Shown: positions 41,462-52,545, counted from the stretch's first letter. The stretch: DNA of 64,000 bases from Euclidia mi (GCA_944739405.2 OX123182.2:93550051-93614050), one strand, 5' to 3'. Notes: generated by a model not told the origin, from the sequence alone. Numbers and translations are program-made.

Positions 41462-41735
41462 ATTCTATATTCTATTCTATATTCTATATTCTACCACATT
41501 CACACAACACCATCTAGTCCCAAACTAAGCAGAGCTTGTACTATGGGTACTAGACAATGGATAAACATACATATATACATTTTTTTTGTAAGTACATACA
41601 TATTATACATAGAAACACCCAGACCAAGACAAACATCCATATTCACGCACACAAATGTTTGACTTGAGCTTGAATCGAACCCGCGACCTTCGGCGTGGCA
41701 GTCGCTTACACTCCCACTGCGCCAACCGGTTGTCT
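41462..41735 (-). mobile_element. SINE-B nested in the RTE LINE
   Basis: On the minus strand it runs from the head 'acaaccggttggcgcagtgg' through B box 'gcgggttcgattcaagc' to the 3' part and a tail of ATAGAAT units (41462-41493). Removing it joins the RTE codons QEMVTI and MHGALE directly, so the insertion point is exact to a few bases. No long target duplication is evident. Confidence 0.9.
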
Positions 41736-42637
41736 ATTGTTACCATCTCCTGCAACTCTTCCACTGAAGACGAAGACGCAAGTATAACCTGATCATCAGC
41801 ATAAAGCAGGCATTTGACCAGTAACTCATTCATCCTTAATCCACAATCAATATGTTTGAAGTCTTGCAAACAACTGTCCATGAAGAGGTTGGACAGCCAC
41901 TGCGACGCTACACATCCCTGTCTAACACCTTTCTCGATGGTAAACCAGTCAGTGTATGCACCGTTTATCCTCACACAAGCTCTAGAATCCTCATAAAGAG
42001 ATTTCAGAGCTTGAATGAGGCTGCTGTTCACCCCATACATCGACAGTACCGACCACATTTCATTCCTCACTACTTTATCGTAAGCCTTTTCCAAATCCAC
42101 GAATGCGCAGTAGACCTTTCGACCATCGGCCAAAAAATTCTCGGCTATGCATCGCAAGGAAAAGACTTGATCCGTACACCCCATACCCTTTCGGCATCCC
42201 GCTTGTACATCCCATATTTTCTTGTCGGTTACTTTCATAACTCTTTCAATCAGTACCTTCGCATACAATTTGCCAACAATGCTGAGAAGGCTAATGCCTC
42301 TATAGTTTTTGCAGTCTTGTTGCGAGCCTTTTCCTTTATAAAGGGGCACAACTACTGCTGTGACCCAGTCATCAAGTACTCGGCCGGTGCTCCAGCACAA
42401 GTTGAATAAACGCTGCAGCTTACTAACTATGATGCCCTCTCCAGCCTTCAGCATTTCGACTGTAATCCTGTCATAACCTGCAGCCTTGCCTAATTTCATA
42501 CTGGCCAGTGCCTTCAAAATCTCATCCACGCCAATATAGCTTTCATCATTGCTATCATTACCATTCATTTCACCTGTTGATGTCGCTGTCGTCGTTCTTT
42601 CAAATAAATCTTCAAAATACTCTTTCCATCTCTTCAA
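41736..42637 (-). pseudogene. RTE LINE reverse transcriptase part
   Basis: Contains MKRWKEYFEDLFERTT, LGKAAGYDRITVEMLKAG, AVVVPLYKGKGSQQDCKNYR, the palm motif YCAFVDLEKAYDKVVRNEMW, GVRQGCVASQWLSNLFMDS and the catalytic CLLYADDQVILAS, ending at VEELQEMVTI where the SINE interrupts. The frame differs by one from the endonuclease part, so there is a frameshift near 42640-42655. Confidence 0.8.
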
Positions 42638-42654
42638 TACACACGATTCACCAT

Positions 42655-43692
42655 TCAGTATCTTACCATTCTTGTCTCTGATTGCTGTGTATTCTGAGGA
42701 TTGAGTTTTCCCCGAACTGCACGAACGGACTTCCAGAAAAACTTAATGTTTCTCCGAAAGTCGTCAGATAGTCTACTATCAAACTCATCTTTCTTTTCCT
42801 CTTTTTTCCTTTTAACCATTTCTTTCACTATTCTTTTAGACCTAACAAACTCCTTTCTTGCTTCATCTATGTCATCAATTGTTGCCTTTCCGATTCTTTC
42901 ATTTGCTCTGGCAGCCAACCAATCTAACCACGCTTTTTTCTTCTCCGATACTGCTGATTGTACATCCTTGTCCCACCATGTATTCTTAATCTTTCGTAGT
43001 TTCCTTCTCTTCATCACACCACATACTTCAGACGCTACACATACAACCTCTTTTTTAAAGGAATGCCATAATTCTTCTATATCATTTATGCCATTGAACC
43101 TCTCATATCTTGCTATCAATCTTCGTTTATACTCATTTTTCACATCTTTCTCTTGCAGATTTTCTACTCTTATTCTTTCCAAGACCCTCTCTTGATTATT
43201 TTCTCGGTGTCGCCATCCTCTAAAGAGCCCACTTATCCGGCTTAACACCAAAAAGTGGTCTGTATGGATGCCGATCCCTCGAAAAACTCTCGTATCCAAC
43301 ACATTCTTTCTCAGCCGTTCATCTATTATTACAAAATCAATCATACTTCTTCTAACATTTTTCGCCTCACGTGTATACAAATGTATCCTTTTGTGATCAA
43401 ACATGGTGTTTGTCACACAAAGGATCCACTCCAAACAAACCTCAAACAGTTCTTTTCCATTTTCGTTCACACTCTTATCACCGAATCCACCTAAAACCCT
43501 TTCAAATCCATCTCGCTTTACTCCCATCCATCCATTGAAATCACCTAACAAAATCAATCTTTCGTTATCCATACAGATCCTCAGAATCTCTCTTAAACCC
43601 TACCAAAACTCCCGCCTTTCGTCTTTTTCTTGTTGTGACATACCCATTACTACATTGACCGGGGAGTAAACCCCTACAATAAGAAGACACAC
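42655..43692 (-). pseudogene. RTE LINE endonuclease C-terminal part and linker
   Basis: The frame starts inside the endonuclease (VGVYSPVNVVMGMSQQEKDE), has one TAG near 43604, then LILLGDFNGWMGVKRDGFER, RSMIDFVIIDERLRKNV, and the closing TDHFLVLSRI. A basic linker follows (NTWWDKDVQSAVSEKKKAW). The N-terminal part of the endonuclease and any upstream region are lost by 5' truncation at 43692, typical of target-primed reverse transcription. Confidence 0.8.
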
Positions 43693-43708
43693 GTTAACAT
43701 TTCAACAT

Positions 43709-43924
43709 TTCTTAATTCTTCTAGGAACTTAATAAATTAACACGGTGGTAAGAAAACAAAATGACTTAAAATAAATAGTTTGACTATTTATATGTTTGAA
43801 ATGTAACTAAGTGACTAAATATGATTACTGAGTAGTTTATAACATAAATATAAGTAAGTATAACATAGTATATAACATAAGTATTCTATTAGTATGTATA
43901 ATATGTATATATAATTTATATTAT
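43709..43924. other. Very AT-rich stretch
   Basis: Low-complexity TA-rich sequence with repeated 'ataacataagtat'-like phrases. No gene. Confidence 0.5.
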
Positions 43925-44516
43925 ATTTTAAATCAGGATAGGTGCATCAAAAGACTTTCTGTTGTGTCGTAACTTAGGGTTTTAAGCCACTTTGTAATAA
44001 ACATTTTTGCTTCTTTTGTGGAACAATGCTTGATATCGCAGAATTCAGCTACTGCATTATATATGTATGTATCTTTATATGGGCTGAAGCGTCTTGCAAA
44101 GGAAGTTCTAACTTTACTAACATTAACTCTATAAACCCGACGCCTGAGCAAATCCGGGTACTCTCCGGAATTAATTACGTTTTATGTGCTTGGAGGAATG
44201 TCAATAAAATAAATATCTGCCGTACGTTAAGCACATTTCTGTCTTTATATAATTGTGTGGTAGGATACCTTAAGTTCTTTTTCAGCATAGTTTTCAGAAC
44301 AGATCGTTGGGCTCTTTCAAAGGGCTCTCTCCAACAACTTATGCAGTACGAGATTAACGACTGAGTTAGGGTGAAATAAACGGTATGTAGGGTGTTTGTT
44401 GATGCCGAGGAGCGGAGAAGCTTCATGATATTTACAGTTTTGCGTACTCTCTTTGTCAGAGAGCTGATATGTTCTTTAAAGTTAAGATGTTTGTCTATTA
44501 TTACCCCAAGTTTTAT
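43925..44516 (-). pseudogene. C-terminal fragment of another LINE ORF2
   Basis: The minus strand reads LGVIIDKHLNFKEHISSLTK, RKTVNIMKLLRSSASTNTL, YFTLTQSLISYCISCW, then ERAQRSVLKTMLKKNLRYPT, and, after frame changes, a C-terminus with YNAVAEFCDIKHCSTKEAK. This is the RT thumb and post-RT region of a Jockey/CR1-group element. Truncated at both ends and frame-broken. Confidence 0.6.
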
Positions 44517-44639
44517 CTAATACTATCTGTATTTTTTATGTCTTTACAACTATGCAGTTTTAGGCGAAGTGCGGGTTTTGGTGCAGAAGCGGGTTTTGTT
44601 CTCTTCAGAGCAAAAACAAATTTATGATACCGTCCTTGA

Positions 44640-45425
44640 AAGCGTTGGACAAAACCAGGGTAGTTAAAATTTTTTTTTTGGATGCTCCTGGTGGTACAGG
44701 AAAAACATTTGTTACCACTGGCATACTTGCAGAGGTCAGGTCAAAATTGCCATTGCTGTAGCGTCGTCGGCAATCGCTGCCGCACTGCTTCCGGGTGGCA
44801 AGACAGCACATGCATTCTTTAAAATTGCCATCGATTTAGAGAGCGCCAAAACGCCTGTTTGTGGTGAGTCACGTAACAGTGATAAGGAACACGTGCTCAA
44901 CGATTGCTCTCTGATCGTATGGGATGAGCGTACGACGGCCAATAAGAAGGCAGTTGAGGCCGTGGACAGAATCCTGCAGGTCATCTGCAGGAACGAACAT
45001 TTGATGGGTGGTCACAGTTCTGTTCAGTAGCGATTTCTGACAAACACTTCCCGTGGTGACGCGGGTATCGAGGGCTGACGAGCTGAGTGCTTCGTTGAAA
45101 CGATCTTCGTTGTGGTCACGAGTTCGTACCCTGCGCTTGACCATTAATATGAAAGCTCGGCTCGGCGGCAATGCACGTGCTCATCAATAGTCCGATGTCC
45201 TTCTAAGTTTAGGCGAAGGACTTCTACCAGAGGAGAGAGATGGACAGGTGGTGCTTTCAGAGTATCTCGGTAGAGTTGTATCAATATAGCTTAGAAGAAC
45301 TCATTCGCTGTGTGTACGGGGACATCAGTTGTATACCGTACCAGCAGAATTCTTGGGTGTGTGAGCGAGCCATTTTGATGCCCAAAAATTATCAGGCTGC
45401 AGCAATTAACGAATGCATTCTCTCG
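44640..45425 (+). pseudogene. Helitron helicase, N-terminal motifs (frame-broken)
   Basis: Motif I (GGTGKT) is intact; the frame ends at TAG near 44759-44761 and resumes in another frame as IAVASSAIAAALLPGG. Motif II (IVWDE) follows at about 44917-44931, then a third frame with TLPVVTRGSRADELSASLKR and RVRTLRLTINMKARLGGNAR. Near 45380 the plus strand gives LMPKNYQAAAINECIL. The family is the PIF1 5'-3' helicases, which in Helitrons drive rolling-circle strand displacement. Confidence 0.75.
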
Positions 45426-45527
45426 GAAATTTAGAGGAATGAAGTGGTTTACACCTCTATAAACACTGTCTGTGAGCAAGATGACGCCACAAATTATCCC
45501 GTGCGCATACCATCAAACTGAAGGTCG

Positions 45528-45977
45528 GTGTCCCGATTATGCTTCTTCGGAACCTATCTCCCCCGAAGTTGTGGGACCCGCCTTAAAGTAATCTCGCCCC
45601 ACAGACACACCACTGAGGCGGAAATTGTTACGGGTTGTGGCGTTGGCGAGGCAGTATTTATACAGCGCATTCCCCTCATACCTCATAACTGTCCGTTCTC
45701 GTTCAAGCGCGTACAGATCCCCGTGAGTATTTGCTTCGCGATGGCCATCAATAAGTCGCAGGGACAGACATTGAGGGCAGCGGGTGTCGATCTCAGGACG
45801 AGCTGCTTCTCACACGGGCAGCTATACGTCGCTTGCTCCCGCATCACCAGTCCTGACTATTTTTACATTTTGGCTGCTGAGAGCCACGAGAAGTCCTATA
45901 AGTATGTATATTTACCCTATTCTGTATTCCTTATTCATTATTTTCGCCATCTGCTTCAGTCACAAATTATGACTTAA
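45528..45977 (+). pseudogene. Helitron helicase, C-terminal domain
   Basis: Open frame with CGTRLKVISPHRHTTEAEIV, then FIQRIPLIPHNCPFSFKRVQ, and the conserved helicase motifs FAMAINKSQGQTLRAAGVDL and HGQLYVACSR, ending shortly after SYKYVY. This is the motif V/VI region of PIF1-like helicases. The part is well preserved relative to the N-terminal half. Confidence 0.75.
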
Positions 45978-46187
45978 TTCAGCAGAATCACCATAAGTCA
46001 TTTATTCAAAGTAGGCTAAAAATCAGCACTTTTTTAAGGTCAATTTTACAAAAGACAGTCTCCTTCCGTTACTGCACTTTCTGCAGATATAAAATATAAA
46101 AAGAAACGGGTAAATTAATGTTATTTTAAAAGGTATAATCGTAGGTTTTTATTTAATAATTTGGTGCTGTATAGCGCTCACGCAGAC

Positions 46188-46208
46188 GACGTCGCGGGTA
46201 GAAGCTAG
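46188..46208 (+). other. Helitron 3' terminus (hairpin plus CTAG)
   Basis: The sequence cgacgtcgcgggtagaagct ends in CTAG at 46205-46208, followed by T. A small palindrome about 10 nt upstream of CTAG is the canonical Helitron termination structure. Confidence 0.7.
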
Positions 46209-46233
46209 TATTTCTTAAAATAACAGCAGCATA

Positions 46234-46258
46234 ATCATCATCATCATCATCATCATCT
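46234..46258. repeat. (ATC)n microsatellite
   Basis: Eight uninterrupted trinucleotide units just downstream of the Helitron end. Confidence 0.9.
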
Positions 46259-46259
46259 T

Positions 46260-47661
46260 TATCAGTTTAGCGATTCAAGCCAAACTTTATCTTAGAGTAC
46301 GGGGTTTGCCGATAAAAGCAGCAAATTTCGCAGCATGCAGACTACTGGTAGACCCGCTATCTCGTTAGGAACATTTCAATTGTATAAACGCATGGTCCAG
46401 AGAGTCCAGTTCATAATAATTACCTATAGGTACGTAGAATGAGTTCAGATAAACCACTTGTATAATTCACGTTAATTGTAAAGTTAGTAATACAGGTCCG
46501 CTGGTTCATAAGCAATACTTCAAAAGTACAAAATAACAAGAAAATCAAGTAAAATCAATATTCTAAACTTATTTAGAAAACATTCGTACGTGCGGATAGC
46601 TCAACGGCTTTAAATGCAATATAGTTGTTGGCAATCTAATTCAGTTTTTCGTTAGAATAAATTTTGGAATACTGCCTAAACTTGGCGATGGCGAACCACT
46701 CTAAACTGAAATCCCCTTTAGCAATTACAGATGGCCGAATCAATACTAGTATACGAATTGAAATATGAATATATTTTAAAATGTAGGCTTCTTTTTCGCG
46801 TTTAATTTTTGTAGCTAATCGTTTGTTTTATTGGTTATGTAGTTTGACATTTAGTAAAGGTACAAATTCTAAATTGTTTAAAACTAAAGTTTTAAAGCGA
46901 TATGTACAAATGTAACTAGTAATGTAAATACAAGTTACAACTTATTCCGTTGGGTTCTGGCTGTACTGAACTCAACCGATCATGTTTTAGACAAATTGTA
47001 TGAAATTTTGACCTTCTGGTTGCCGGATTATTATAAGAAATCTGTTAAGAAGGTATACGCCGATACTCTCAAAACTGGTTCCGTAGAAGGTCATTCACGA
47101 TTACCAACGTGCTGCAAAAGTATTCGAATTAGTACGCTTTATCTATACCTTTTCTTGAAAAGTTAGTATGAAAGTACGGTGATAATCAATATTTGGTTCT
47201 TTAGATATTATTAAATTGCATTTAAACGCGTAGTAGTACAAACTATCGCCATCATCACCTTAGCTTCTAGGCTCAAAGGCCTAGGTCTAGGAGTGATCCT
47301 AGACCTTCGCCTAGAGTCCCAAATTCGCTTATAATAAATTACCAAATATTTTAAATATAAAACTTGCAAATAGTAATTTTTCATGATGAGCTTAATCTTC
47401 GTTTAGTTAATGAACGTCAGTATTAGGGCCAGTGTCTGATGGGGTTACCGTTCAGTTCAAGCGTCTGGAGATCTTTGTCTAAGTGAGCGTGAGGTTTATT
47501 ATTATTGACTCATTTCGAGACTAGTTGTCGTCTGCTTATAGTTCTAATTGCTGGGAATTACTGCAGTTCTCAAGATAAGTAGGACCTTAGGTTACGGTTG
47601 GATACTTATAGCTTAACATAAATGTGTCTTTAGGGGTATTATAAGTATCGTGTACTGCAAG
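46260..47661. other. No gene; one small hairpin
   Basis: AT-rich sequence. A 9-bp perfect stem ggtctagga/tcctagacc with a GTGA loop is at 47284-47305 and extends outward imperfectly (aggcct...cgcct). Nothing else is recognised. Confidence 0.45.
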
Positions 47662-47716
47662 TTTTTTTTATGGAATAGGGGGCAAACGAGCAGACGGATC
47701 GCCTGATGTTAAGCGA

Positions 47717-48433
47717 TTACCACCGCCCATGGACACCCGCAACACCAGAGGAGTCACAAGTGCGTTGCCGGCCTTTTAAAAAGGAATACGCTCTTTTTTT
47801 GAAGGTTTGAAGGTGAAGGTCGTATTGGTTCGGAAAAACTGCAGGCGACAGATCATTCCACAGTTTACAGGTGCGAGGCAGAAAGTTTCTAGAAAAGCGC
47901 ACCGTTGTGGCTTGCCAACCATCTAAATGATGGGGATTGAAATTATGTCGCGTAGAACGATGGCGGAAAGAGGCGGCAGGGATTAATCCGAACAACTCTT
48001 CGGAGCACTCCCCATAGTAATAGCGATAAAAGATGCATAGCGAGGCTACATCTCTACGCAGCGCCAAGGGGTCTAACCGGTTGCAAATATTTTGGCAATC
48101 GACAATTCCAGCGGCTCTCCGTTGGATGCGGTCCAGAGGGAGAAGCTGGTACTGGGGTGCCCCTGTCCAAAGGTGAGAACAGTATTTCATATGTGGCCGG
48201 ACCTGCGCCTTATAAAGGAGCAAGCGGTGGGCCGGAGTGAAATACCATCTCGATCTATTGAGCACGCCAAGCTTCTTCGAGGCTAACTTAGCCTTAGCCT
48301 CTAAGTGACCGCGGAACTGGACTTCGCTCGATATGTCGATACCAAGTATTCCAATACTGGCGGAAGCGGTTAAGGGAGTGCTCTCAAAACGAGGATATAC
48401 GACCAACGGCAGTTTTTTGCGGTGAACACGCAA
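47717..48433 (-). pseudogene. Jockey-like LINE, C-terminal part
   Basis: Contains IGILGIDISSEVQFRGHLEA, KKLGVLNRSRWYFTPAHRL, YKAQVRPHMKYCSHLWTGAP and QYQLLPLDRIQRRAAGIVD, then LGLIPAASFRHRSTRHN-like FGLIPAASFRHRSTRHN and the terminal RAYSFLKGRQRTCDSSGVAG. This end is one I have seen repeatedly in lepidopteran LINE proteins annotated as jockey. Reading is in a different frame from the palm segment. Confidence 0.8.
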
Positions 48434-48672
48434 ACTTGTGTCTTTGTGGGGTTAAATTGGACCAAATTAAGTCTTCTCCAATCTGAGACCATCTCCAAGG
48501 AGGTCTCAATTTCAGACACAAGTTTATTTCGGCTCTCGATGACTTTTTCCCGAGAAATGTTGGCTCGGCCGGTATATAAAGCATCGCCCGTACTGTCATC
48601 TGCATAACAATGAAGGCCACTGTCTAGCAACATATCATTGATATGCAGGAGGAACAGAGTAGGCGATAGCAC
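48370..48672 (-). pseudogene. Jockey-like LINE, RT catalytic segment
   Basis: Contains LSPTLFLLHINDML and the catalytic HCYADDSTGDAL, then DWRRLNLVQFNPTKTQVCVF. It follows the palm segment after a frameshift near 48670-48710 and overlaps the C-terminal part in another frame, indicating another frameshift near 48400. Confidence 0.75.
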
Positions 48673-48709
48673 GCAGCATTGAGGGACACCAGCATTTACA
48701 GACAGGGCG

Positions 48710-49876
48710 TCAGACTACAGTCAAACTACGACCTTTATGATTCTGTCTGTAAGAAAGCTGGTGACCCATTCGCATAATTTCTCGGGCAGCCCATAGGAAG
48801 GGAGCTTCGAAAGAAGCGCTTTGTGCCAGACGATCGAAGGCCTTCGCTATGTCCAAACTGACCGCCAAAGCCTCCCCCTTTGTCTCGATCGCCTGTGCCC
48901 AACGATGTGTCAGGTATACTAGAAGATCACCAGCCGACCGACCCTTACGAAAGCCGTATTGCTGGTCAGTAAGCAGCTGATTATCCTCTAGAAACCGAAG
49001 GAGCTGGCAGTTAATAATGAACTCCATTACCTTCGAGAAGAGGGAGGTTATAGCTATCGGTCTGTAGTTGGACGGGTTAGAGCAATCGCCTTTTTTAGGG
49101 ATCGGGTGGACCAATGCTATCTTCCACGATGTTGGGACTACGCCAAAAGAGTAAGACAGACAAAAAAGGCGTGTTAAAACTGGTGCCAACTCTGGAGCGC
49201 AGATCTTCAACACAATAGGAGGAATTCCATCAGGCCCACTCGACTTATGGATATCGAGGGACAGAAGTGCCATACGGACTGCGCGTTGGTGGAACAGAAT
49301 ATCCGGCATACAGCCCTTGAACAGCGGTATAGTAGGCGGTTCCTGTCCCCCGTCATCCAAGGTCGAGTTGGACGCAAAGAGTTTGTCCAGAAGATCGGCT
49401 TTCTCCTTTGCGTCGTGGGCCAAGGAGTCATTTCCCATGTGTAGCGGTGGAAAGGATGGCGTACAGAAGTTCCCTTCGATAGCTTTGGCAAGAGACCAGA
49501 ATGCACGAGTTCCCGAAGGAATGCGCTCAAGCCTCTCGCCAATTCTACCGATGTGCTTCGGCTTCGCACTAGCTATGTCTCTTTTGAGGGACCTGGAGGC
49601 AAAGTTATACTCCTTTTTTAATGCGCTGGTATTTTCATCCCCTGCTGCCACCGCATCAGCCCAGGCTTGGTAAGCTTCCTGCTTCCTGCGAGAAGCCTTT
49701 TTGGAAGATGAACCAAACCAAGGCCGAAATATGCCACCAATAGAGACCACAGAGGATGGAATGAAAAGTTCCATGCCCTGTAGCACCACATCAGCAACAG
49801 AACCAGCGGCGACGCTGGGATCATCCGGCGAGAAGCATACTTGTCCCCTAGGATAGGACGCAAGGAAGTTCCGCAT
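48710..49876 (-). pseudogene. Jockey-like LINE, RT N-terminal part
   Basis: Continues the endonuclease frame after one TGA (49883-49885). Motifs: IHKSSGPDGIPPIVLKICAP, WKIALVHPIPKKGDCSNPSN, YRPIAITSLFSKVMEFII, QQYGFRKGRSAGDLLVYLTH and the palm VSLDIAKAFDRL. After FDR the frame shifts by one; the downstream sense (WHKALLSKLPSYGLPEKL) is in another frame. Confidence 0.8.
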
Positions 49877-49882
49877 CCCATC

Positions 49883-50818
49883 TCAATCTGCTGACTTGTA
49901 GTGCCACACACGACGACTTCGTGCAGCCCGCGATCGCAGCGAGCACGTGAAAGGCACCACACTCCGCACAAGGCAATGGTCTGAGGAGCCAAGTGGGGCA
50001 CTTACGGATACCTTGTAGCCGTCCGGATGAGAGGTCAGTTGAAGGTCCAGCAGTGAAGGATTCTGGCTTACAACGTCTGGGATTCGCGTGGGCGTGGTAA
50101 CCAGTTGTGTCAGCCCATAAGCCAGGGCGAAGTCGTGAACAGATCTCCCTGCATGATCAGTTTTACTGGAACTGAGCCAGTCGGCGTGATGGGGGTTAAA
50201 ATCACCAAGCAAGATGATCTCTGCTGACGGGATCTGCTGCTGCACAAGGTCTGAAGCCATTTGGATGTGCTCAATAAGTCGGTCAGTTTCGGTATCACCG
50301 CTATGGGACCTATAAAGGCAAGCATAGACGCGGGGGTGGTCGTCGCTGTCTATACGTAGCCATAAGGTGGAGAGGTCCCTACCTTCAAGATTCCTAAGGC
50401 GACGAGAACTGATATCGCCTCTAACATACACGCACACTCCGGCCTTGGACAGAAAGGAGTGTTCAAGTCCATACCCAGGGTAAGTAAGGTAGAAAGTGTC
50501 TGCTGGAGGTGATATCTGCGTCTCAGTCAAGAAGAGCAAGGCCGGCTTTGTTGTCTCGAGGTGGTGGTGGACAGCATTAAGGTTGGTGTGTAATCCCCTG
50601 ATATTGCAGAAGTCCACGGCCAATGTGGCAGGGGGTGCCAGGGTATTTTTGCTCCTTTTAAGGGAATTTTCGAGCGCAGTTTTGCCCCCCCCAGAGTACG
50701 AGGGGCGGCCTGGGCGTCCACGCTTAGATGCGTTGTGTCCTAAACGCGGACGTGCAGAGAGGGATTCTCCAACGCTAGCGCAGTTTGTACCCTCCTGGGG
50801 TAGCAAAAAGTTTTTCAA
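49883..50818 (-). CDS. Jockey-like LINE, endonuclease part
   Basis: 311 codons open on the minus strand. A basic N-terminal extension (KRGRPGRPSYSGGGKTALEN) precedes the APE-type endonuclease: VDFCNIRGLHTNLNAVHHHL, LLFLTETQISPP, EIILLGDFNPHHADWLSS, and the closing APLGSSDHCLV. The upstream frame beyond 50818 belongs to the 5' UTR. The frame ends with TGA at 49883-49885, in phase with the following RT part, so the stop is a point mutation within one ORF. Confidence 0.8.
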   Translation of the reverse strand: MKNFLLPQEGTNCASVGESLSARPRLGHNASKRGRPGRPSYSGGGKTALENSLKRSKNTLAPPATLAVDFCNIRGLHTNLNAVHHHLETTKPALLFLTETQISPPADTFYLTYPGYGLEHSFLSKAGVCVYVRGDISSRRLRNLEGRDLSTLWLRIDSDDHPRVYACLYRSHSGDTETDRLIEHIQMASDLVQQQIPSAEIILLGDFNPHHADWLSSSKTDHAGRSVHDFALAYGLTQLVTTPTRIPDVVSQNPSLLDLQLTSHPDGYKVSVSAPLGSSDHCLVRSVVPFTCSLRSRAARSRRVWHYKSAD

Positions 50819-50973
50819 CTATACCATCATAGGGGGGTTGGGGGATTGGGCCTCCGGTATCCTCACTCACTCGGCGAAACACAACGCAAGCGTTGTTTCA
50901 CGCCAGTTTTCTGTGAGGCCGTGGTATCACTCCGGTCGAGCCTGACCCATTCGTGCCGAAGCATGGCTCTCCC

Positions 50974-51167
50974 ACGGGTAAAATTTGCTATAAAATTTTA
51001 ATTTATGGCTTTGTAGACAGCGCATTGTGATGGAAAACGAGCTAAATCGTATTTGCTTTTTAAATTTTGATAGGTATTTGGCGCTATGACCAGTGACAAC
51101 TTTGCACAGCAATCCACGATGTACATACAACCAGGATGGTTATACTTATGATATATTTTGTTGTTCA
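50974..51167. other. No recognisable feature
   Basis: Short AT-rich gap between LINE remnants. Confidence 0.4.
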
Positions 51168-51385
51168 CCATCAGCCTTTAACAGTCCACTGCTGGACTAG
51201 GCCTCTCCTTTGAAAGGTGGAATTGGCCTACTATACCACGCTGGACAAACGGGCTGGTATAGGGTTTGTATCAAGTTTTCCTCCTCTTACAGTGCTGTTC
51301 TCTGCATAATATCCTCTATCGGCTCTTACGACACCCATGGGATGATATGGGGTGGTGACAATCCGTATTCTTAATTCGTCACCAC
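51168..51385 (-). repeat. LINE 3' UTR fragment (second lepidopteran tail type)
   Basis: On the plus strand 'cagcctttaacagtccactg ctggactaggcctctcc', later 'ccacgctggacaaacgggct' and 'gctcttacgacacccatggg'. This is the reverse complement of a common LINE 3' UTR distinct from the one at 51889. No coding part. Confidence 0.55.
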
Positions 51386-51888
51386 ATGGACATTTTGTTG
51401 TTAGATATTATTAAAATCATTAAAACGTAACAATATAAAGACCAGACATGAAATGATGAAATAGAGGTCTGCCGGCCGCGTGCGTGCAGTGCGTGGTGTG
51501 CAGATTTGATAACAGCCGCTATAAATAATAGTGATAGACTTTAAAAACATTCAAATCGCCTAAACCTACTCACACTTAACTGACCTAAGGTTTTAGCCAC
51601 GTTCACTTTATATGCCGAATTGTAGTAACGTCGTTTCTGGTTGGGAACGTTTCTATCAAATTTTCAAATTAAGCCGGAATCGGTTCTCTGTTGAATAAAT
51701 GGTTTCCCATTATCACGTTCAGACTTAATAATCGCGTGGTGCCGACGGGCATTGGCCGAGCGATACGACGGCCGCGACGTGCAAGTATTACATACGCGTA
51801 TTATTGAACAGATTTCATTTTGAGGATTGAAATTAATTTCATACTTTTTGTTTTAGTTATGTCATTGATTTAATTTTTAATTATTGCT
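51386..51888. other. No recognisable feature
   Basis: Nothing supported; contains a GC-rich phrase near 51740-51790 without recognisable structure. Confidence 0.4.
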
Positions 51889-52043
51889 TGTTAATCGGTA
51901 AAGGAAAACATCGTGAGGAAACCTACATGTCTGCCAACCCGCACTTGGCCAGCGTGGTGGACTATGGCCTTACCCTTCTCAAAGTGAAAAGAGGCCCGTG
52001 CCCAGCAGTGGGACAGTATAAAGGGCTGATGATGATGATGATG
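51889..52043 (+). repeat. LINE 3' end with (GAT)n tail
   Basis: Contains 'gtgaggaaacctacatgtct gccaacccgc', 'cttggccagcgtggtggact', 'gtgcccagcagtgggacagt' and a (GATGAT)n tail. This is the well-known 3' terminus of an abundant lepidopteran LINE; only the tail is present. Confidence 0.7.
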
Positions 52044-52545
52044 TCATTGATTATTTCCATATCATTAATCATTCATTCACTTAAGCCATCATTTTGACGT
52101 TTGCGAACGTCAAATTTCAGGTATTTCTGTGCTAAGAATATGCGCGAGATTACAAGTCATGGCAGAAAAACAAGAAAAAAATAAAAAAATAACAATAATA
52201 AGAAATCTATAAATACTTTTAAACTTTTGCGGCTAGAACACCTAAATTTCAAATAATTACTCAAAATACTTCGACATTTATGGTAGTCCGTTATATTTCC
52301 CAAATACAAATTGTATTTAGCATTGCAAGAATCATAAAGGTGACTTACCGTCGCTATAAAGGAGCTGAGAATTATGAGGGACGAACGTTAATAAATGGGA
52401 TTACAAAAAATCTTATTACATCAATTTGCCGCGGTACCACGCGTCTCAGAGAGCAATAATTAGTAAAAGAAACGACCGCCAAGTTAAGGCATTGACTTGG
52501 ACAATTTATTCAACACGAGTCAAAGTCACCCAGCTTTTCTTAATT
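52044..52545. other. No recognisable feature
   Basis: AT-rich; nothing supported. Confidence 0.4.

Larger units (their letters stand above)
40685..43692 (-). mobile_element. 5'-truncated RTE-type LINE
   Basis: 16-bp target duplications gttaacatttcaacat at 40669-40684 and 43693-43708 delimit the insertion. It reads, on the minus strand, from the middle of the endonuclease to a short 3' UTR ending 'acaggcgtgagtctatgt', without a long poly-A. A SINE-B is nested at 41462-41735. At least one stop and two frame changes make it inactive. Confidence 0.9.
44540..46208 (+). mobile_element. Helitron remnant: PIF1-like helicase and 3' terminus
   Basis: Broken plus-strand frames encode the helicase half of a Helitron Rep/helicase: Walker A LDAPGGTGKTFVTTGILAEV (44680-44740), SSAIAAALLPGGKTAHAFFK, Walker B DCSLIVWDE, RQTLPVVTRGSRADELSAS, and the C-terminal KRVQIPVSICFAMAINKSQG with HGQLYVACSR. 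The element ends at 46205-46208 in CTAG followed by T, preceded by a short palindrome (cgacgtcg, 46188-46195), the usual Helitron 3' end. Rep nuclease motifs and the 5' end are absent. Confidence 0.8.
47662..50973 (-). mobile_element. Single-ORF Jockey-like LINE, broken copy
   Basis: On the minus strand: a 5' UTR (about 50819-50973), one long coding region (endonuclease, RT, no RNase H) and a 3' UTR ending in a short A run (T run at 47662-47669). There is no separate ORF1. One in-frame stop and at least two frameshifts are visible. Its two ends recur joined together at 39413-39715. Target duplication not found. Confidence 0.85.

Noticed and set aside
41852..42409. 185-codon plus-strand frame opposite the RTE RT
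   Set aside because: The minus strand carries clear RT motifs; the plus frame is a shadow.
46234..46258. CRISPR-like or other array
   Set aside because: A simple (ATC)n microsatellite; no spacers.
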